Source: Paenibacillus chitinolyticus NBRC 15660 (GTDB lineage Bacteria > Bacillota > Bacilli > Paenibacillales > NBRC-103111). Taken from it: a stretch of DNA of 64,000 nucleotides. Position numbers and translations under genes: made by a program. The notes below the pieces were generated by a model. The model had not been told where the DNA came from and made no database searches. It worked only from the letters and a program-made list of their open reading frames with translations. Numbering within the stretch: the stretch's first letter is position 1; the number at the start of each line of letters is the position of its first letter. The stretch is from NCBI RefSeq assembly GCF_000739915.1, contig NZ_BBJT01000005.1, positions 1-64,000 of the forward strand. The letters are read 5' to 3'. Shown piece by piece: positions 54,019-62,816 of this stretch.

Positions 54019-54061
54019 TGTGATTTTTGTCATATATGATCTACGTCATATCCGGTATACT
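54019..54061 (+). promoter_or_regulatory. fnr promoter with FNR box (autoactivation)
   Basis: TGTGA-TTTTTG-TCATA at 54019-54034 is a 9/10 match to TGTGANNNNNNTCACA. TATACT (-10) at 54056-54061 is 29.5 bases from the box centre, so the box is at about -41.5. The same geometry is seen at adhE and nirB. Confidence 0.7.
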
Positions 54062-54093
54062 GGAAGTAGAAGTCAAAGAGGAGGGAAGCCATC

Positions 54094-54819
54094 ATGAACA
54101 CTGGCACAAATCCCGTTTACTATACGAATCCCCGCAACACGGCTGCCTTTAAGACGGAAAATTTGCAAAAGCTGACGGATATTATGCATGAGCAGAAGCT
54201 CCAACCCGGCGCCTACTTGTTTTGGGAAGGCGATACGGCTGACAAGCTTTATTTTATAAAAAACGGCCGGGTACGCGCTACGAAGTCTACGGACGAAGGC
54301 AAGGATCTCGTGCTTTACTTATACCAGCAGGGCGATCTGATCGGCATGATCGATCCCTACGACGACACGAAGCATTGGTACAGCGCGGAAGTGCTGGAAG
54401 AAACCCTGATCGGCGTGGCTCACAAGAAAGACGTGGAAATGCTGATCTGGCAGAGCGGCGAATTCGCTCTGGAATTTATGCGCTGGATGGGGCTCAGCCA
54501 CCGGATGACGCAGACCAAATACCGCGATATGATGCTGTATGGAAAACCCGGAGCCCTCTGCTCCACTATCATCCGCTTGTCGAACACGTACGGCCGGCCC
54601 GAAGAAGACGGGACGATCCGCATTACGAAGAAGCTCACCCACTCCGAGCTGTCGGATATGATCGGCTCCACCCGTGAAAGCGTGAACCGCATGTTCAGCG
54701 ACCTGCGCAAAGCTCAGGCCATTGAAATGGACAACGGCTACATCGTCATTCGCGATCTGAATTATTTAAGGGGCATTTGCCACTGCGAAAACTGCCCCGT
54801 AGAAGTGTGCCGGATGTAA
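54094..54819 (+). CDS. fnr: Crp/Fnr family anaerobic regulator, Bacillus Fnr type
   Basis: A 241-residue CRP-fold protein: cyclic-nucleotide-like domain (LYFIKNGRVRATKST), C-helix and winged-helix domain with LTHSELSDMIGSTRESVNRMFSDLRK. The C-terminus has CHCENCPVEVC. Cys231, Cys234 and Cys239 have the 3-and-5 spacing of the B. subtilis Fnr Fe-S cluster cysteines. So it is an oxygen-sensing activator of anaerobic genes. It is preceded by its own FNR-type site. Followed by a terminator that overlaps the stop. Confidence 0.95.
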   Translation: MNTGTNPVYYTNPRNTAAFKTENLQKLTDIMHEQKLQPGAYLFWEGDTADKLYFIKNGRVRATKSTDEGKDLVLYLYQQGDLIGMIDPYDDTKHWYSAEVLEETLIGVAHKKDVEMLIWQSGEFALEFMRWMGLSHRMTQTKYRDMMLYGKPGALCSTIIRLSNTYGRPEEDGTIRITKKLTHSELSDMIGSTRESVNRMFSDLRKAQAIEMDNGYIVIRDLNYLRGICHCENCPVEVCRM

Positions 54820-54836
54820 CCGGCACACTTTTTTTA
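54805..54836 (+). terminator. Terminator of fnr
   Basis: GTGTGCCGG-ATGTAA-CCGGCACAC then TTTTTTT. The loop contains the fnr stop codon. Confidence 0.9.
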
Positions 54837-55053
54837 TTTGGGCCGGACGAAGCGGTTCCCCGTGCCATGCGGCGCTGAACTATCCGGGCGCCCGGGCGAG
54901 TGAGGCCAAACTCTGCCGGCACGGGAAGCCCGGGCACGGGAAGCCGCGGAGGCGTGGTCCGGCACAGCAAGGCGCAATCGCAAGCGCGGGCGCATGGCGG
55001 CGGTCGGCCATCCCCCGAGCGGGATGATGGCCTCCGGTCACGCGGCTGCGGAC
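54837..55053. other. GC-rich spacer with short repeats
   Basis: Between fnr and nirC. Two near-identical copies of GGCACGGGAAGCC are seen near 54,917-54,946. No gene supported. Confidence 0.5.
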
Positions 55054-55096
55054 CGCAAAAAAAACTCTCCGATTGGAATCAGGGAGTTTTTTTGCG
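55054..55096. terminator. Bidirectional terminator after nirC
   Basis: AAAAAAACTC(TCC) pairs with (GGG)AGTTTTTTT, inner GATT/AATC, with A- and T-runs on both sides, about 25 bases after the nirC stop. Confidence 0.85.
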
Positions 55097-55120
55097 CTTG
55101 CAGGGATAGTATGCCTGCGC

Positions 55121-55915
55121 TTAAGCTTTCAGCTTTCCGTCCGCCCGTTTCGCAGGCGAGATGAAGTAATACAGCAGCCCGACAAACACGGCCCCGCCGA
55201 CAATGTTCCCCAGCGTTACCGGGATCATGTTGTGGAACCAGCCAGCCAGGGTAACCGTTTCGGGATGCGGGAGAACCAGGGCCAGCCCGAGCACGGTCAT
55301 ATTCGCCACGCTGTGCTCATACCCGGATGCGATAAACCCGTACAGCATCCAGAAGATGAGAATCAGCTTCGCCGTGTCCTCCTTGGCTCTCATCGAAGTC
55401 CAGATCGCCAGACAGACGAACCAGTTACAAAGAATTCCCCGGAAAAACAGCTGCGTGGTGTCCATGTTCATTTTTTTGGCGGCGATGGTCATTAACAAAT
55501 GGTCCGGCTTAATATTGGCAAACACTCCGGCACCGACGACGAGCAGAACGAGGACCATGGCCCCCGTCAGGTTCCCCAGGTAGCACCAGAACCAGTTGAC
55601 GAGCGTATCCTTCCACGTGACTTTGCGCGAAAGCGCCCCGATAGTGAAATACATGTTGTTCCCCGTAAAAAGCTCCGATCCGGCAAAAATCACCAGTGTG
55701 AGCGCGACTCCGAACGACAGGCCCATAACCGTTGTCGTAACCGGTGATTTTGCGGCAAACAGCGGGGCCCCTACGGAAAAGATAAGGACGATGCCGAGCC
55801 CCACGTAAGCGCCGGCCAGACCGGCCGCCGTCAGGTAGCGAAGAAGACTTTCGGAGAGAAAGTTCTTTTTCTGCGCGGCCGCGGCGGCCATTTTTTCCAC
55901 GGTTTCAGTAAACAT
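55121..55915 (-). CDS. nirC: Formate/nitrite transporter (NirC/FocA family)
   Basis: A pentameric FNT channel of 264 residues with six helices. Family motifs: LFTGNNMYFTIGAL (second signature), and the first-type region YVGLGIVLIFSVGAPLF; the channel His may be the one in GYEHSVANM. Third gene after nirB and nirD on the same strand, so it most likely carries nitrite in for the reductase, though a formate role alongside pflB is possible. RBS GAGGAGATG before the ATG. Confidence 0.92.
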   Translation of the reverse strand: MFTETVEKMAAAAAQKKNFLSESLLRYLTAAGLAGAYVGLGIVLIFSVGAPLFAAKSPVTTTVMGLSFGVALTLVIFAGSELFTGNNMYFTIGALSRKVTWKDTLVNWFWCYLGNLTGAMVLVLLVVGAGVFANIKPDHLLMTIAAKKMNMDTTQLFFRGILCNWFVCLAIWTSMRAKEDTAKLILIFWMLYGFIASGYEHSVANMTVLGLALVLPHPETVTLAGWFHNMIPVTLGNIVGGAVFVGLLYYFISPAKRADGKLKA

Positions 55916-56026
55916 TATGCGTCATCTCCTCGCGGGTTGAAAGCGGGTTAATCCGGACGAAGGATGTTCCGGGCAAGCCTCTTGTGCGTACAAGCCGGCA
56001 GGGCGGAACTACGGCCTGAAGGGGCA

Positions 56027-56362
56027 TCACAGCCCGATCCAGACATGCCCCCCGTCGAGTTTCACCGGATAAGTTTTCACCTGTCCCGTATCCGGCGCCT
56101 GCACTTTACCGTCCAGCAGGTTGATTTTCCAGTCATACAGAGGATCGTAAAGCAGGTCCCCCGATACCATCCCTTCGCAGAGAGGACCTCCTTTACGGTG
56201 AGGACTCCGGTTCTGGAGCGCGAAGAGACGGCCGTCCGTCAAATGAAACACGGCGATTTCTTCTTCTCCCACGAAAACGGTCTTTCCCAGCCGGGCCGGA
56301 AAATCACCCTGACTACCGATGCAAACGTAAGTTTCCGGTTTTTCCTGAAGCTGTTGGTTCAT
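56027..56362 (-). CDS. nirD: Nitrite reductase small subunit NirD, Rieske ligands lost
   Basis: A 111-residue NirD/Rieske-fold protein that accompanies NirB. The fold motif ALQNRSPHRKGGPLCEG keeps the shape of CPH-KGGPL but Ser53 replaces the first Cys, and YDPLYDW replaces the CPLH pair (Asp73, Tyr76). Three of four 2Fe-2S ligands are missing, so no Rieske cluster should form. Such loss is also known in E. coli NirD, so the subunit can be structural. Between nirB and nirC, 56 bases after nirB. Confidence 0.88.
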   Translation of the reverse strand: MNQQLQEKPETYVCIGSQGDFPARLGKTVFVGEEEIAVFHLTDGRLFALQNRSPHRKGGPLCEGMVSGDLLYDPLYDWKINLLDGKVQAPDTGQVKTYPVKLDGGHVWIGL

Positions 56363-56418
56363 CGATTTCTCCTCCTTTTTGGGGGGCTGCCTGGCAGCCC
56401 CTGTATGTCAGATGCGCT

Positions 56419-58854
56419 TTATTCCGTCGGCGGCCCTACCGGCACGTTGACGCCTTCATACAGTTCCTGACGGAGCTGACGGTCGCCAATCACTTTTTGC
56501 CATGGATCGTGGGCTCGTGTCAGGGCGGTCTCCATTCGGTTTACAAGCTCCCGCCGGTTCGCTTCATCCGTGATCGCATGGTTCTGGATATAAGCCAATC
56601 CCAGCCGCTCGACCCAATCCGATGTTCTTTCCAGGTAATTGGCGGTTTCCCGGTAAAACTGGATCAGCGACGAAGTAATCTCCAGAAGCTCCTCATCCGT
56701 CTTCACCTTTACCGCAAGATCGGCAAGCCGCGGCTTGATTCCCCCATTACCGCCGATGTAAATCTCCCAGCCGCCGTCATTACCGACGATTCCGACATCC
56801 TTGGTGCACGATTCGGCACAGTTGCGCGGACAGCCGTTCACGGCCATTTTAAACTTGGCGGGCATGTCGATCCGTTCGAATTTCTTCTCCAGCAGTTGTC
56901 CCATCCCCATCGAATCCTGGGTGCCGAACCGGCAGAAGGTCGAGCCTACGCACGTTTTGACCGTACGGAGCGCTTTCGCGTACGCATAGCCCGATGGCAT
57001 ACCGAGCTCTTCCCAGACTTTCGGCAGATCTTCCTTGCGGACGCCCATCAGGTCGATCCGCTGCCCGCCGGTCATTTTGACGGCACGGACGTTATATTTC
57101 ACGGCGACATCGCCGATCCGTTTCAGCTCTTCCGCCGAACTTACGCCGCCGTACATCCGCGGTACGACCGTATACGTGCCGTCCTTGTTGATGTTCGCAT
57201 GCAGACGCTCGTTGACGAATCTCGATTCTTTCTCGTCCACGTAGGTTTCCGGCCACAGCATCGTCAAGTAGTAGTTTAGCGCGGGCCGGCACTTCGAGCA
57301 GCCCTCGGGGTTGCTCCAATTGAGAGCGGCCATGGTCTCGCGGGTCGTCGTCAGCTTCCGCTCACGCATGGCGGCGACAATTTCATCCCGCCCGAGCTGC
57401 GTGCAGCCGCAGATGCCATGGGCCGCCGTACCCGCTTCGTAGCCATCGCCCAGCACGCCGGCCAGAATCTGCTCGACAAGCGGCTTGCAGCCTCCGCACG
57501 AGCGGCAAGCTCCGGTGCAGGCTTTCACTTCGTCGACTGTTTTCAGACCCTGTGTGCGGACTGCCTCCACGATGGTTCCTTTCGTCACCCCGTTGCAGCC
57601 GCATACGATATCATCGTCGGCCAGGAGCTCCGCCCCGCCGCCGCTTTCCTCTCCCGCGGGAGTTCCCATCAGGGCGGCGTGCACATCTTCGGTCATTTCG
57701 CGGCCGCTTCGTATCCACTGCTGAAGCTGGGTCGCCTGGCCGACATCGCCGAACAGCACACCGCCTACGATCCGGTTGCCCCGGACGAGCACTTTTTTAT
57801 AAACGCCTCTCCAGTCATCCTGCATTTTGACGATCGTAAGATCCGGTTGGTCCATAAACTCGCCGGCCGAGAATACGTCCACACCCGATATTTTCAGCTT
57901 GGTGGCCAGCACCGTTCCCTCGTAAGGAGCCGTCTGCGTCCCGCACAAATGCTTGGCTAGCACACTGCCCTGTTCAAAAAGCGGGGCGACAAGCCCGTAA
58001 CACACGCCGCGGTGCTCGCAGCATTCGCCGACGGCATACACGTCCGGCGCCGAGGTCCGCATGAAATCGTCCACGACGATTCCGCGGTTGACCTCCAGGC
58101 CTCCGGCTGCGCCCAGAGCGCTGTTCGGCTTAATTCCCGCCGCCATGACGACAAAGTCCGTTTCCAGCACGGTTCCGTCCGTAAACGCCAGTCCTTCGAC
58201 CCGCACTCCGCCGGTGAGCTCCTTCGTCTGTTTCCCCATCGCGAAACGCAGTCCCTGGCGCTCCAGCTCCGCCCGCAGCATCCCCGAAGCAGCCGGGTCC
58301 AGCTGGCGTTCCATCAGATCGTCCATCAGATGAACGACCGTCACTTCCATGCCCAGCTTCGAAAGGCCCTTGGCCGCTTCGAGACCGAGGAGGCCCCCGC
58401 CGATGACGGCTGCCTTCCGATAAGTCCGGGCCGCTTCCGTCATCGCTTCGCAATCGGCAATGTCGCGGAAACCGACGACTCCCTCTTTGTCCGCGCCCGG
58501 AACCGGCAGAATGAACGGCTTCGAGCCCGTTGCCAAAATCAGCGCGTCATAAGGAAGGACATCCCCGCGGTCGGTCGTGACCGTTTTGGCCGTCGTATCC
58601 AGCGCAGTCGCTGTCGTCCCCGTCAGAAGCTTAATGCCGTTTTCCCGGTACCAGTTCCAATCGTTCAGGACGATTTCATCCGTCGTTTTGCTGCCCTCAA
58701 GCACATAAGAGAGCTGAATCCGGTTATAATTCGGGTGAGGCTCGCTCCCCACAATCGTTATATCAAACAAGCCGGTGTTGATTTTTAAAATCTGCTCGAT
58801 CACACCCACTCCAGCCATTCCGTTTCCGATAAGCACCAATTTTCTGCGATTCAT
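56419..58854 (-). CDS. nirB: NADH-dependent nitrite reductase large subunit
   Basis: Reduces nitrite to ammonium (cytoplasmic siroheme enzyme). N-terminal NAD/FAD domains (GNGMAGVGVIEQIL; LATGSKPFILPVPG). The BFD-like cluster is CGCNGVTKGTIVEAV with CTGACRSCGGCKP. The C-terminal siroheme/4Fe-4S domain has CVGSTFCRFGTQDS and NGCPRNCAESC. 811 residues as in NasD/NirB. First gene of nirBDC; promoter with perfect FNR site upstream. Confidence 0.96.
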   Translation of the reverse strand: MNRRKLVLIGNGMAGVGVIEQILKINTGLFDITIVGSEPHPNYNRIQLSYVLEGSKTTDEIVLNDWNWYRENGIKLLTGTTATALDTTAKTVTTDRGDVLPYDALILATGSKPFILPVPGADKEGVVGFRDIADCEAMTEAARTYRKAAVIGGGLLGLEAAKGLSKLGMEVTVVHLMDDLMERQLDPAASGMLRAELERQGLRFAMGKQTKELTGGVRVEGLAFTDGTVLETDFVVMAAGIKPNSALGAAGGLEVNRGIVVDDFMRTSAPDVYAVGECCEHRGVCYGLVAPLFEQGSVLAKHLCGTQTAPYEGTVLATKLKISGVDVFSAGEFMDQPDLTIVKMQDDWRGVYKKVLVRGNRIVGGVLFGDVGQATQLQQWIRSGREMTEDVHAALMGTPAGEESGGGAELLADDDIVCGCNGVTKGTIVEAVRTQGLKTVDEVKACTGACRSCGGCKPLVEQILAGVLGDGYEAGTAAHGICGCTQLGRDEIVAAMRERKLTTTRETMAALNWSNPEGCSKCRPALNYYLTMLWPETYVDEKESRFVNERLHANINKDGTYTVVPRMYGGVSSAEELKRIGDVAVKYNVRAVKMTGGQRIDLMGVRKEDLPKVWEELGMPSGYAYAKALRTVKTCVGSTFCRFGTQDSMGMGQLLEKKFERIDMPAKFKMAVNGCPRNCAESCTKDVGIVGNDGGWEIYIGGNGGIKPRLADLAVKVKTDEELLEITSSLIQFYRETANYLERTSDWVERLGLAYIQNHAITDEANRRELVNRMETALTRAHDPWQKVIGDRQLRQELYEGVNVPVGPPTE

Positions 58855-58919
58855 TGCCTAACGCCCCCTACCTTGGTCGATCTTTGAAAAGTTTCACTTG
58901 TGAAATTAAGCACATACTT

Positions 58920-58963
58920 AGTATAAACGTCTTCGGTGCCGGTCAGATGTGAGAAAAGTCACA
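58920..58963 (-). promoter_or_regulatory. nirB promoter with perfect FNR site
   Basis: TGTGA-GAAAAG-TCACA (58948-58963) is a perfect FNR/CRP palindrome. The -10 TATACT is at 58920-58925, about 30.5 bases from the centre (class II, about -41.5/-42.5). A second imperfect box TGTGA-N6-GCACA (58899-58914) lies just downstream at the start site. CAGATGTGA repeats at 58944 and 58974, 30 bases apart. Confidence 0.75.
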
Positions 58964-59023
58964 GGACGGGAAGCAGATGTGAACATCGCTTGAAAGAAAT
59001 GTGAACAGATCCGGCCGTCCTAC

Positions 59024-59067
59024 AAAAAAAAGCACACTCGCACCGTTAAACGGGGAATGTGCTTTCT
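59024..59067 (-). terminator. Terminator of sbcC
   Basis: AAAGCACATTC / GAGTGTGCTTT with inner CCGTTTAACGG and an eight-base T-run on the minus strand. The 59,068-59,186 stretch after sbcC holds nothing else. Confidence 0.85.
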
Positions 59068-59186
59068 TGACCGGTTTCTTGGACAAACCAGAATACCGTT
59101 ATCGCGTTTATATGAAAAAGGGGCGTTCCCGCGGGCCTAAAAACGCAGGCAGGCCTCGCAGTGCGGCCGTTTAAGGATCTCCGGCC

Positions 59187-62100
59187 TTAGAGCAGCTCCA
59201 GCCTTACCCGGCTGCCGCGTCCGGACGGCTCGGCCGGTTCAACGATCAGCTTGCGCGGCAGCCGGGCCCTCAGCTCCGGCACGTGCGAGATAACGCCGAC
59301 CGCCAGCCGGTCCATGTGGAGCTTCTCAAGAGAGGTGACCACCATATCCAGCAGATCCTGGTCGAGGGTGCCGAACCCTTCGTCCAGGAAGAAAAATTCC
59401 AGGGGCACCTCGCCCTTGAGCTGGATCTGCGCCGACAAGGCAAGCGCGAGCGCGAGCGACGTCAGGAACGTTTCGCCGCCGGACAGCGTGCCGACCGGGC
59501 GCTTCACCCCGCCGGAGCCGTCGTCGCGGATCACGAAGCCGCCGCCGGAGTCCACCTCGATCGCGTAGCGCTGCCGGGTGAGCTGCCCGAGCCGCTGCGA
59601 AGCGGCCCGGCTCACCTGCATCAGCTGCTCCTCCGCGAGGAATTCGACGAAGGCGTTCGCTTTCAGCACGGACTGCAGCTTCGCCAGCCGACCGTGCAAG
59701 GTCTGCTGCGCGCTGCGCCGCTCTTCCAGCCGGCGCCACTGCTCGTGCTTCGCCTGCAGCTCCTCGCAGTCGCGTTCCGCCTTGGCGCGGACCGCGAGCG
59801 CGGCCTCGTCGCGCTCCTGGGCTTCGCGCAGCTCGTGCAGCATGCCGGTCCAGTCTTCTTCGCCGACCGTCCGCCCGGCAAGCTGCTCCCGCAGCTGCGC
59901 GAGCCGGGAGCGGAGCGTCTGCTCGCGCTCGCGGTGACGCCGCGCCTCCGCGCTCCACTCGGCGCGCTGCGCTTCGGCGACGTACGCGCTCCGCACGGCG
60001 TCGGCATCCGCGAAGGAGGACGCCTTCAGCGCGCGGTCCAGCCGCTCCTGCGCCTCTGCGAGCTGCCCGGCCGCAGATGCGGCGGCCTGTTCGGCTGCGC
60101 TGAGCGCCCGGGCCGCCTCCTGCTGCTCGCGGCGGGCCTGCTCGTGCGCGAGCCGGGTTTGTTCCGCGCGGGTGCGCAGCGCATCGAGCTCGGTCTGAGC
60201 CGCCGCGATCTGGCGCGGCACCGGCTCGCTGCCGACGCGTTCGTGCAGCTGCTGCGCCTTCTCGGCGGCGAGCTGGGACAGCCCCTGCAGCTTGGTCGCG
60301 AGCTGCAGGGCGGTTTTGTCGAGCTCCGCCGCCTCGGTGCGGAGCTGCTCGATCTTCGCGAACACCCCGTCGATGAACGGGATGCTCTTCTCGATGCGGC
60401 CGCGCAGCTCCTCCGCCTGGCGCTCCTGCTCGCCCAACTGCTTCAGGCGAGCCTCCACGGTGTCCAGCTCCAGGCCCCGGGCGCCGAACCGCTTCCGCCA
60501 GGCGTCTTCCCGGCCGCGGATGCTTTGCTCCAAAGCCTGCGCTTTGGTTTCGTCGGCCTGAAGAGCCGCGCGCTGCGAACGCAGCTCCGCCTCGGCGGCC
60601 TGCATGCCGGTTTCAAGCGGCTTCAGCCGTCTCAGGAGGGCTTGGAAGCCCGCTTCGAGCTCTGCCGCCAAACGACCAACACGCGCGGTCTCCGCTTGCG
60701 GCCCTTCGAAAGCGGCCAGATTCCGCAGCGCCTCGCCCTCAGAGATTCCGGCTTCGCCCTGCCGGATACCAGCGGTGGCGGCGAGGCTTTCTGCCGCCTC
60801 TGCGGACGCAGCCGCTATGGCGTCTTTGTCATCGGTCAGGTCCGCGGCACCTATCGTAAGCTTATCAGGCGGCAGTTCCAGATCCGCCCCAACCGCCGCA
60901 GCCGCTTCTGCCAGCATGAGAGCCGCCTCCACGGCCGCATGGCCGGTCTCGTCCCCGGAAGCGGATTTGGCGGCAGGATTGCTTGCCTGATCCGTTCCGG
61001 CGCGCTCATGCTCAAGCGCCCGCTTGGCGAGACTATCGAGGCCGAAAACGTGACGGTCCGTCTCCATTCCGGCTTCCCGGATGGCACGAAGGAGAGTTTC
61101 GCATTCCTCTGCGCCGGGGGAAGCCTTCTCCGCCTCTTCTTCTTCGCGGTATGGAGCCGGATGCTCCACAGCGCCGCATACGGGGCAGGGCTGCCCTTCG
61201 TGCAGTTCGTGTGCCAGCTTTTCGGCCAGATTCCGCAGCTCGCGCTCGCGGTCTTCCCGTTTGCGGATCTGAAGTACTGCGGCCGCCGCTTCTTCCTGCT
61301 TCGCCAGCCGTTGACGCAGCTGCAGAGCTTCCGTCCTGCCGGCGCCGAGTTCACCGAGCCAGCGGGCAAACTGTTCCGTCCAAGCGGTCAGTTCCCCGGC
61401 ACGGACCGCCAGCTCACGCTCTCCGGCCTCCATCGTCCGGCGTCTGCCGCCCGTCTCCTGCCGCAGCTCCTGAAGCTGGCGCAGCTGCATGTCCAGCTCC
61501 CTTTTGGCGTCCCACGCTTCTTGGAGAAGGCTGCGCTGCTCGTAGCCAACCTCTACGCTTTTCAGCATTTCTTTCAGCTCCGCCTGCTTGCCCAGCGCCT
61601 TTTCCTTCGTCTCCCGCTCCTTGCGGAATGCCTCTTTTACCGCGGAAAGCTGCGAAAGCAGTTGTTCCTCGCTCGTTTTGAGACCTTCGCACTGCTTGTG
61701 AAGGTCGGCAAGCTGACGCTCCTGCTCCAGTGCCTGGTTCAAATGCTCCAGCCGGATCAGCAGCGGCTCCTCGCTTCCGGCCAGTTCCTGCCGGGCCCGC
61801 TCGGACGCCTGCAAGGCCGTGTCTAATTTCACTTCGGCTTGGCTGGAGCGGTCCCTTGCCTGAGCGATCCGCCCCCGGTGTTCCGCCTCCGCTTTCGCCG
61901 AAGTTTCCGCGTGCTCGACATAAGGACGCAGCTTCTCCGCTTCCTCCGCGCGCTTCAGGTTATCTTCGCGCTGACGGATTCCCGGCTCTTCTTCCTCGGT
62001 TTTGCGAAGCTCCAGCTCCGTCTGCCGCTCATCCTTTTGCACGCTTACAATCTGCTTCATCTCCTCGTAGCGGGAGGACGCCTGTTGAAAAAGCTTGCGC

Positions 62101-62801
62101 TGGACGACGGCATACTCAGCCGCCTCTTTCAACCTCTCGCCGGCCTGGGCCAGCGCTTCTTCGGATGCGTCTCCCAGTCCCTGCTGCTCGGCGGCGATCT
62201 GTTTAAGCAGGCCGTCGGCTTCTTTCAGCCGTCCGCTTACGCGCGCGCTGAGATGATCGCCGTATGCTTCAAGATGGAACAGCCGCTGAAGCATCTGCCG
62301 CCGGTCTTTGCCGGTCAGCGAAAGAAATTCGGCGAATTTCCCCTGAGGAAGCACCACGGCGCGGGTAAAATCCTGCATGGACAACCCGAGCACCTGGTGG
62401 ACCCGGTTGGTTACGTCCGTCGATTTATCGGCCAGTACGACCGGCTCCTCCCCGCTCAGCTGGACAAAACGGCTTACGGTATTCGTAACCGAGACATCCG
62501 AGCCTCTCTTGAACTGACGGTCCACCCGGTACCGGACGGCGCCCGTCGGATGGCTGAGTTCGAAAGTGAACGAGACTGCCAGCGTATTCTCGGCATGGTT
62601 CATGATCCCCTGCGTACCGCCGGAGGCCCGTTCGACTTTGCCGTAGAGCGCCAGCGTCAGAGCGTCCAGAATGGACGACTTTCCGCTTCCCGTCGGTCCG
62701 AAAATACCGAACACGCCGGCATCGCACAATTGCGTAAAATCTATTTCTTGTGACTCCCGGTAGCTTTGCAGACCGGACATTTGCAGCCGTATCGGACGCA
62801 T
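59187..62801 (-). CDS. sbcC: Exonuclease SbcC (Rad50-like)
   Basis: The SMC-like ATPase of the SbcCD double-strand nuclease, which opens hairpins and cleans DNA ends. Walker A FGPTGSGKSSILDALTLALY at the start; a very long coiled coil; zinc hook CPVCG at about residue 539-543; C-terminal signature TLSGGETFLTSLALALALS and Walker B FFLDEGFGTLD. 1204 residues, with an Ala-rich low-complexity insertion after the hook (about 590-690). Follows sbcD with a 15-base gap. GGGAGG upstream of the ATG. Confidence 0.96.
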   Translation of the reverse strand: MRPIRLQMSGLQSYRESQEIDFTQLCDAGVFGIFGPTGSGKSSILDALTLALYGKVERASGGTQGIMNHAENTLAVSFTFELSHPTGAVRYRVDRQFKRGSDVSVTNTVSRFVQLSGEEPVVLADKSTDVTNRVHQVLGLSMQDFTRAVVLPQGKFAEFLSLTGKDRRQMLQRLFHLEAYGDHLSARVSGRLKEADGLLKQIAAEQQGLGDASEEALAQAGERLKEAAEYAVVQRKLFQQASSRYEEMKQIVSVQKDERQTELELRKTEEEEPGIRQREDNLKRAEEAEKLRPYVEHAETSAKAEAEHRGRIAQARDRSSQAEVKLDTALQASERARQELAGSEEPLLIRLEHLNQALEQERQLADLHKQCEGLKTSEEQLLSQLSAVKEAFRKERETKEKALGKQAELKEMLKSVEVGYEQRSLLQEAWDAKRELDMQLRQLQELRQETGGRRRTMEAGERELAVRAGELTAWTEQFARWLGELGAGRTEALQLRQRLAKQEEAAAAVLQIRKREDRERELRNLAEKLAHELHEGQPCPVCGAVEHPAPYREEEEAEKASPGAEECETLLRAIREAGMETDRHVFGLDSLAKRALEHERAGTDQASNPAAKSASGDETGHAAVEAALMLAEAAAAVGADLELPPDKLTIGAADLTDDKDAIAAASAEAAESLAATAGIRQGEAGISEGEALRNLAAFEGPQAETARVGRLAAELEAGFQALLRRLKPLETGMQAAEAELRSQRAALQADETKAQALEQSIRGREDAWRKRFGARGLELDTVEARLKQLGEQERQAEELRGRIEKSIPFIDGVFAKIEQLRTEAAELDKTALQLATKLQGLSQLAAEKAQQLHERVGSEPVPRQIAAAQTELDALRTRAEQTRLAHEQARREQQEAARALSAAEQAAASAAGQLAEAQERLDRALKASSFADADAVRSAYVAEAQRAEWSAEARRHREREQTLRSRLAQLREQLAGRTVGEEDWTGMLHELREAQERDEAALAVRAKAERDCEELQAKHEQWRRLEERRSAQQTLHGRLAKLQSVLKANAFVEFLAEEQLMQVSRAASQRLGQLTRQRYAIEVDSGGGFVIRDDGSGGVKRPVGTLSGGETFLTSLALALALSAQIQLKGEVPLEFFFLDEGFGTLDQDLLDMVVTSLEKLHMDRLAVGVISHVPELRARLPRKLIVEPAEPSGRGSRVRLELL

Positions 62802-62816
62802 ACGCTTCGCCTCCCT

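Noticed and set aside
59283-61826. 847-residue open frame on the plus strand antisense to sbcC
   Set aside because: The high GC content keeps antisense frames open. It has no RBS and no recognisable domain, and sbcC on the other strand is fully supported.
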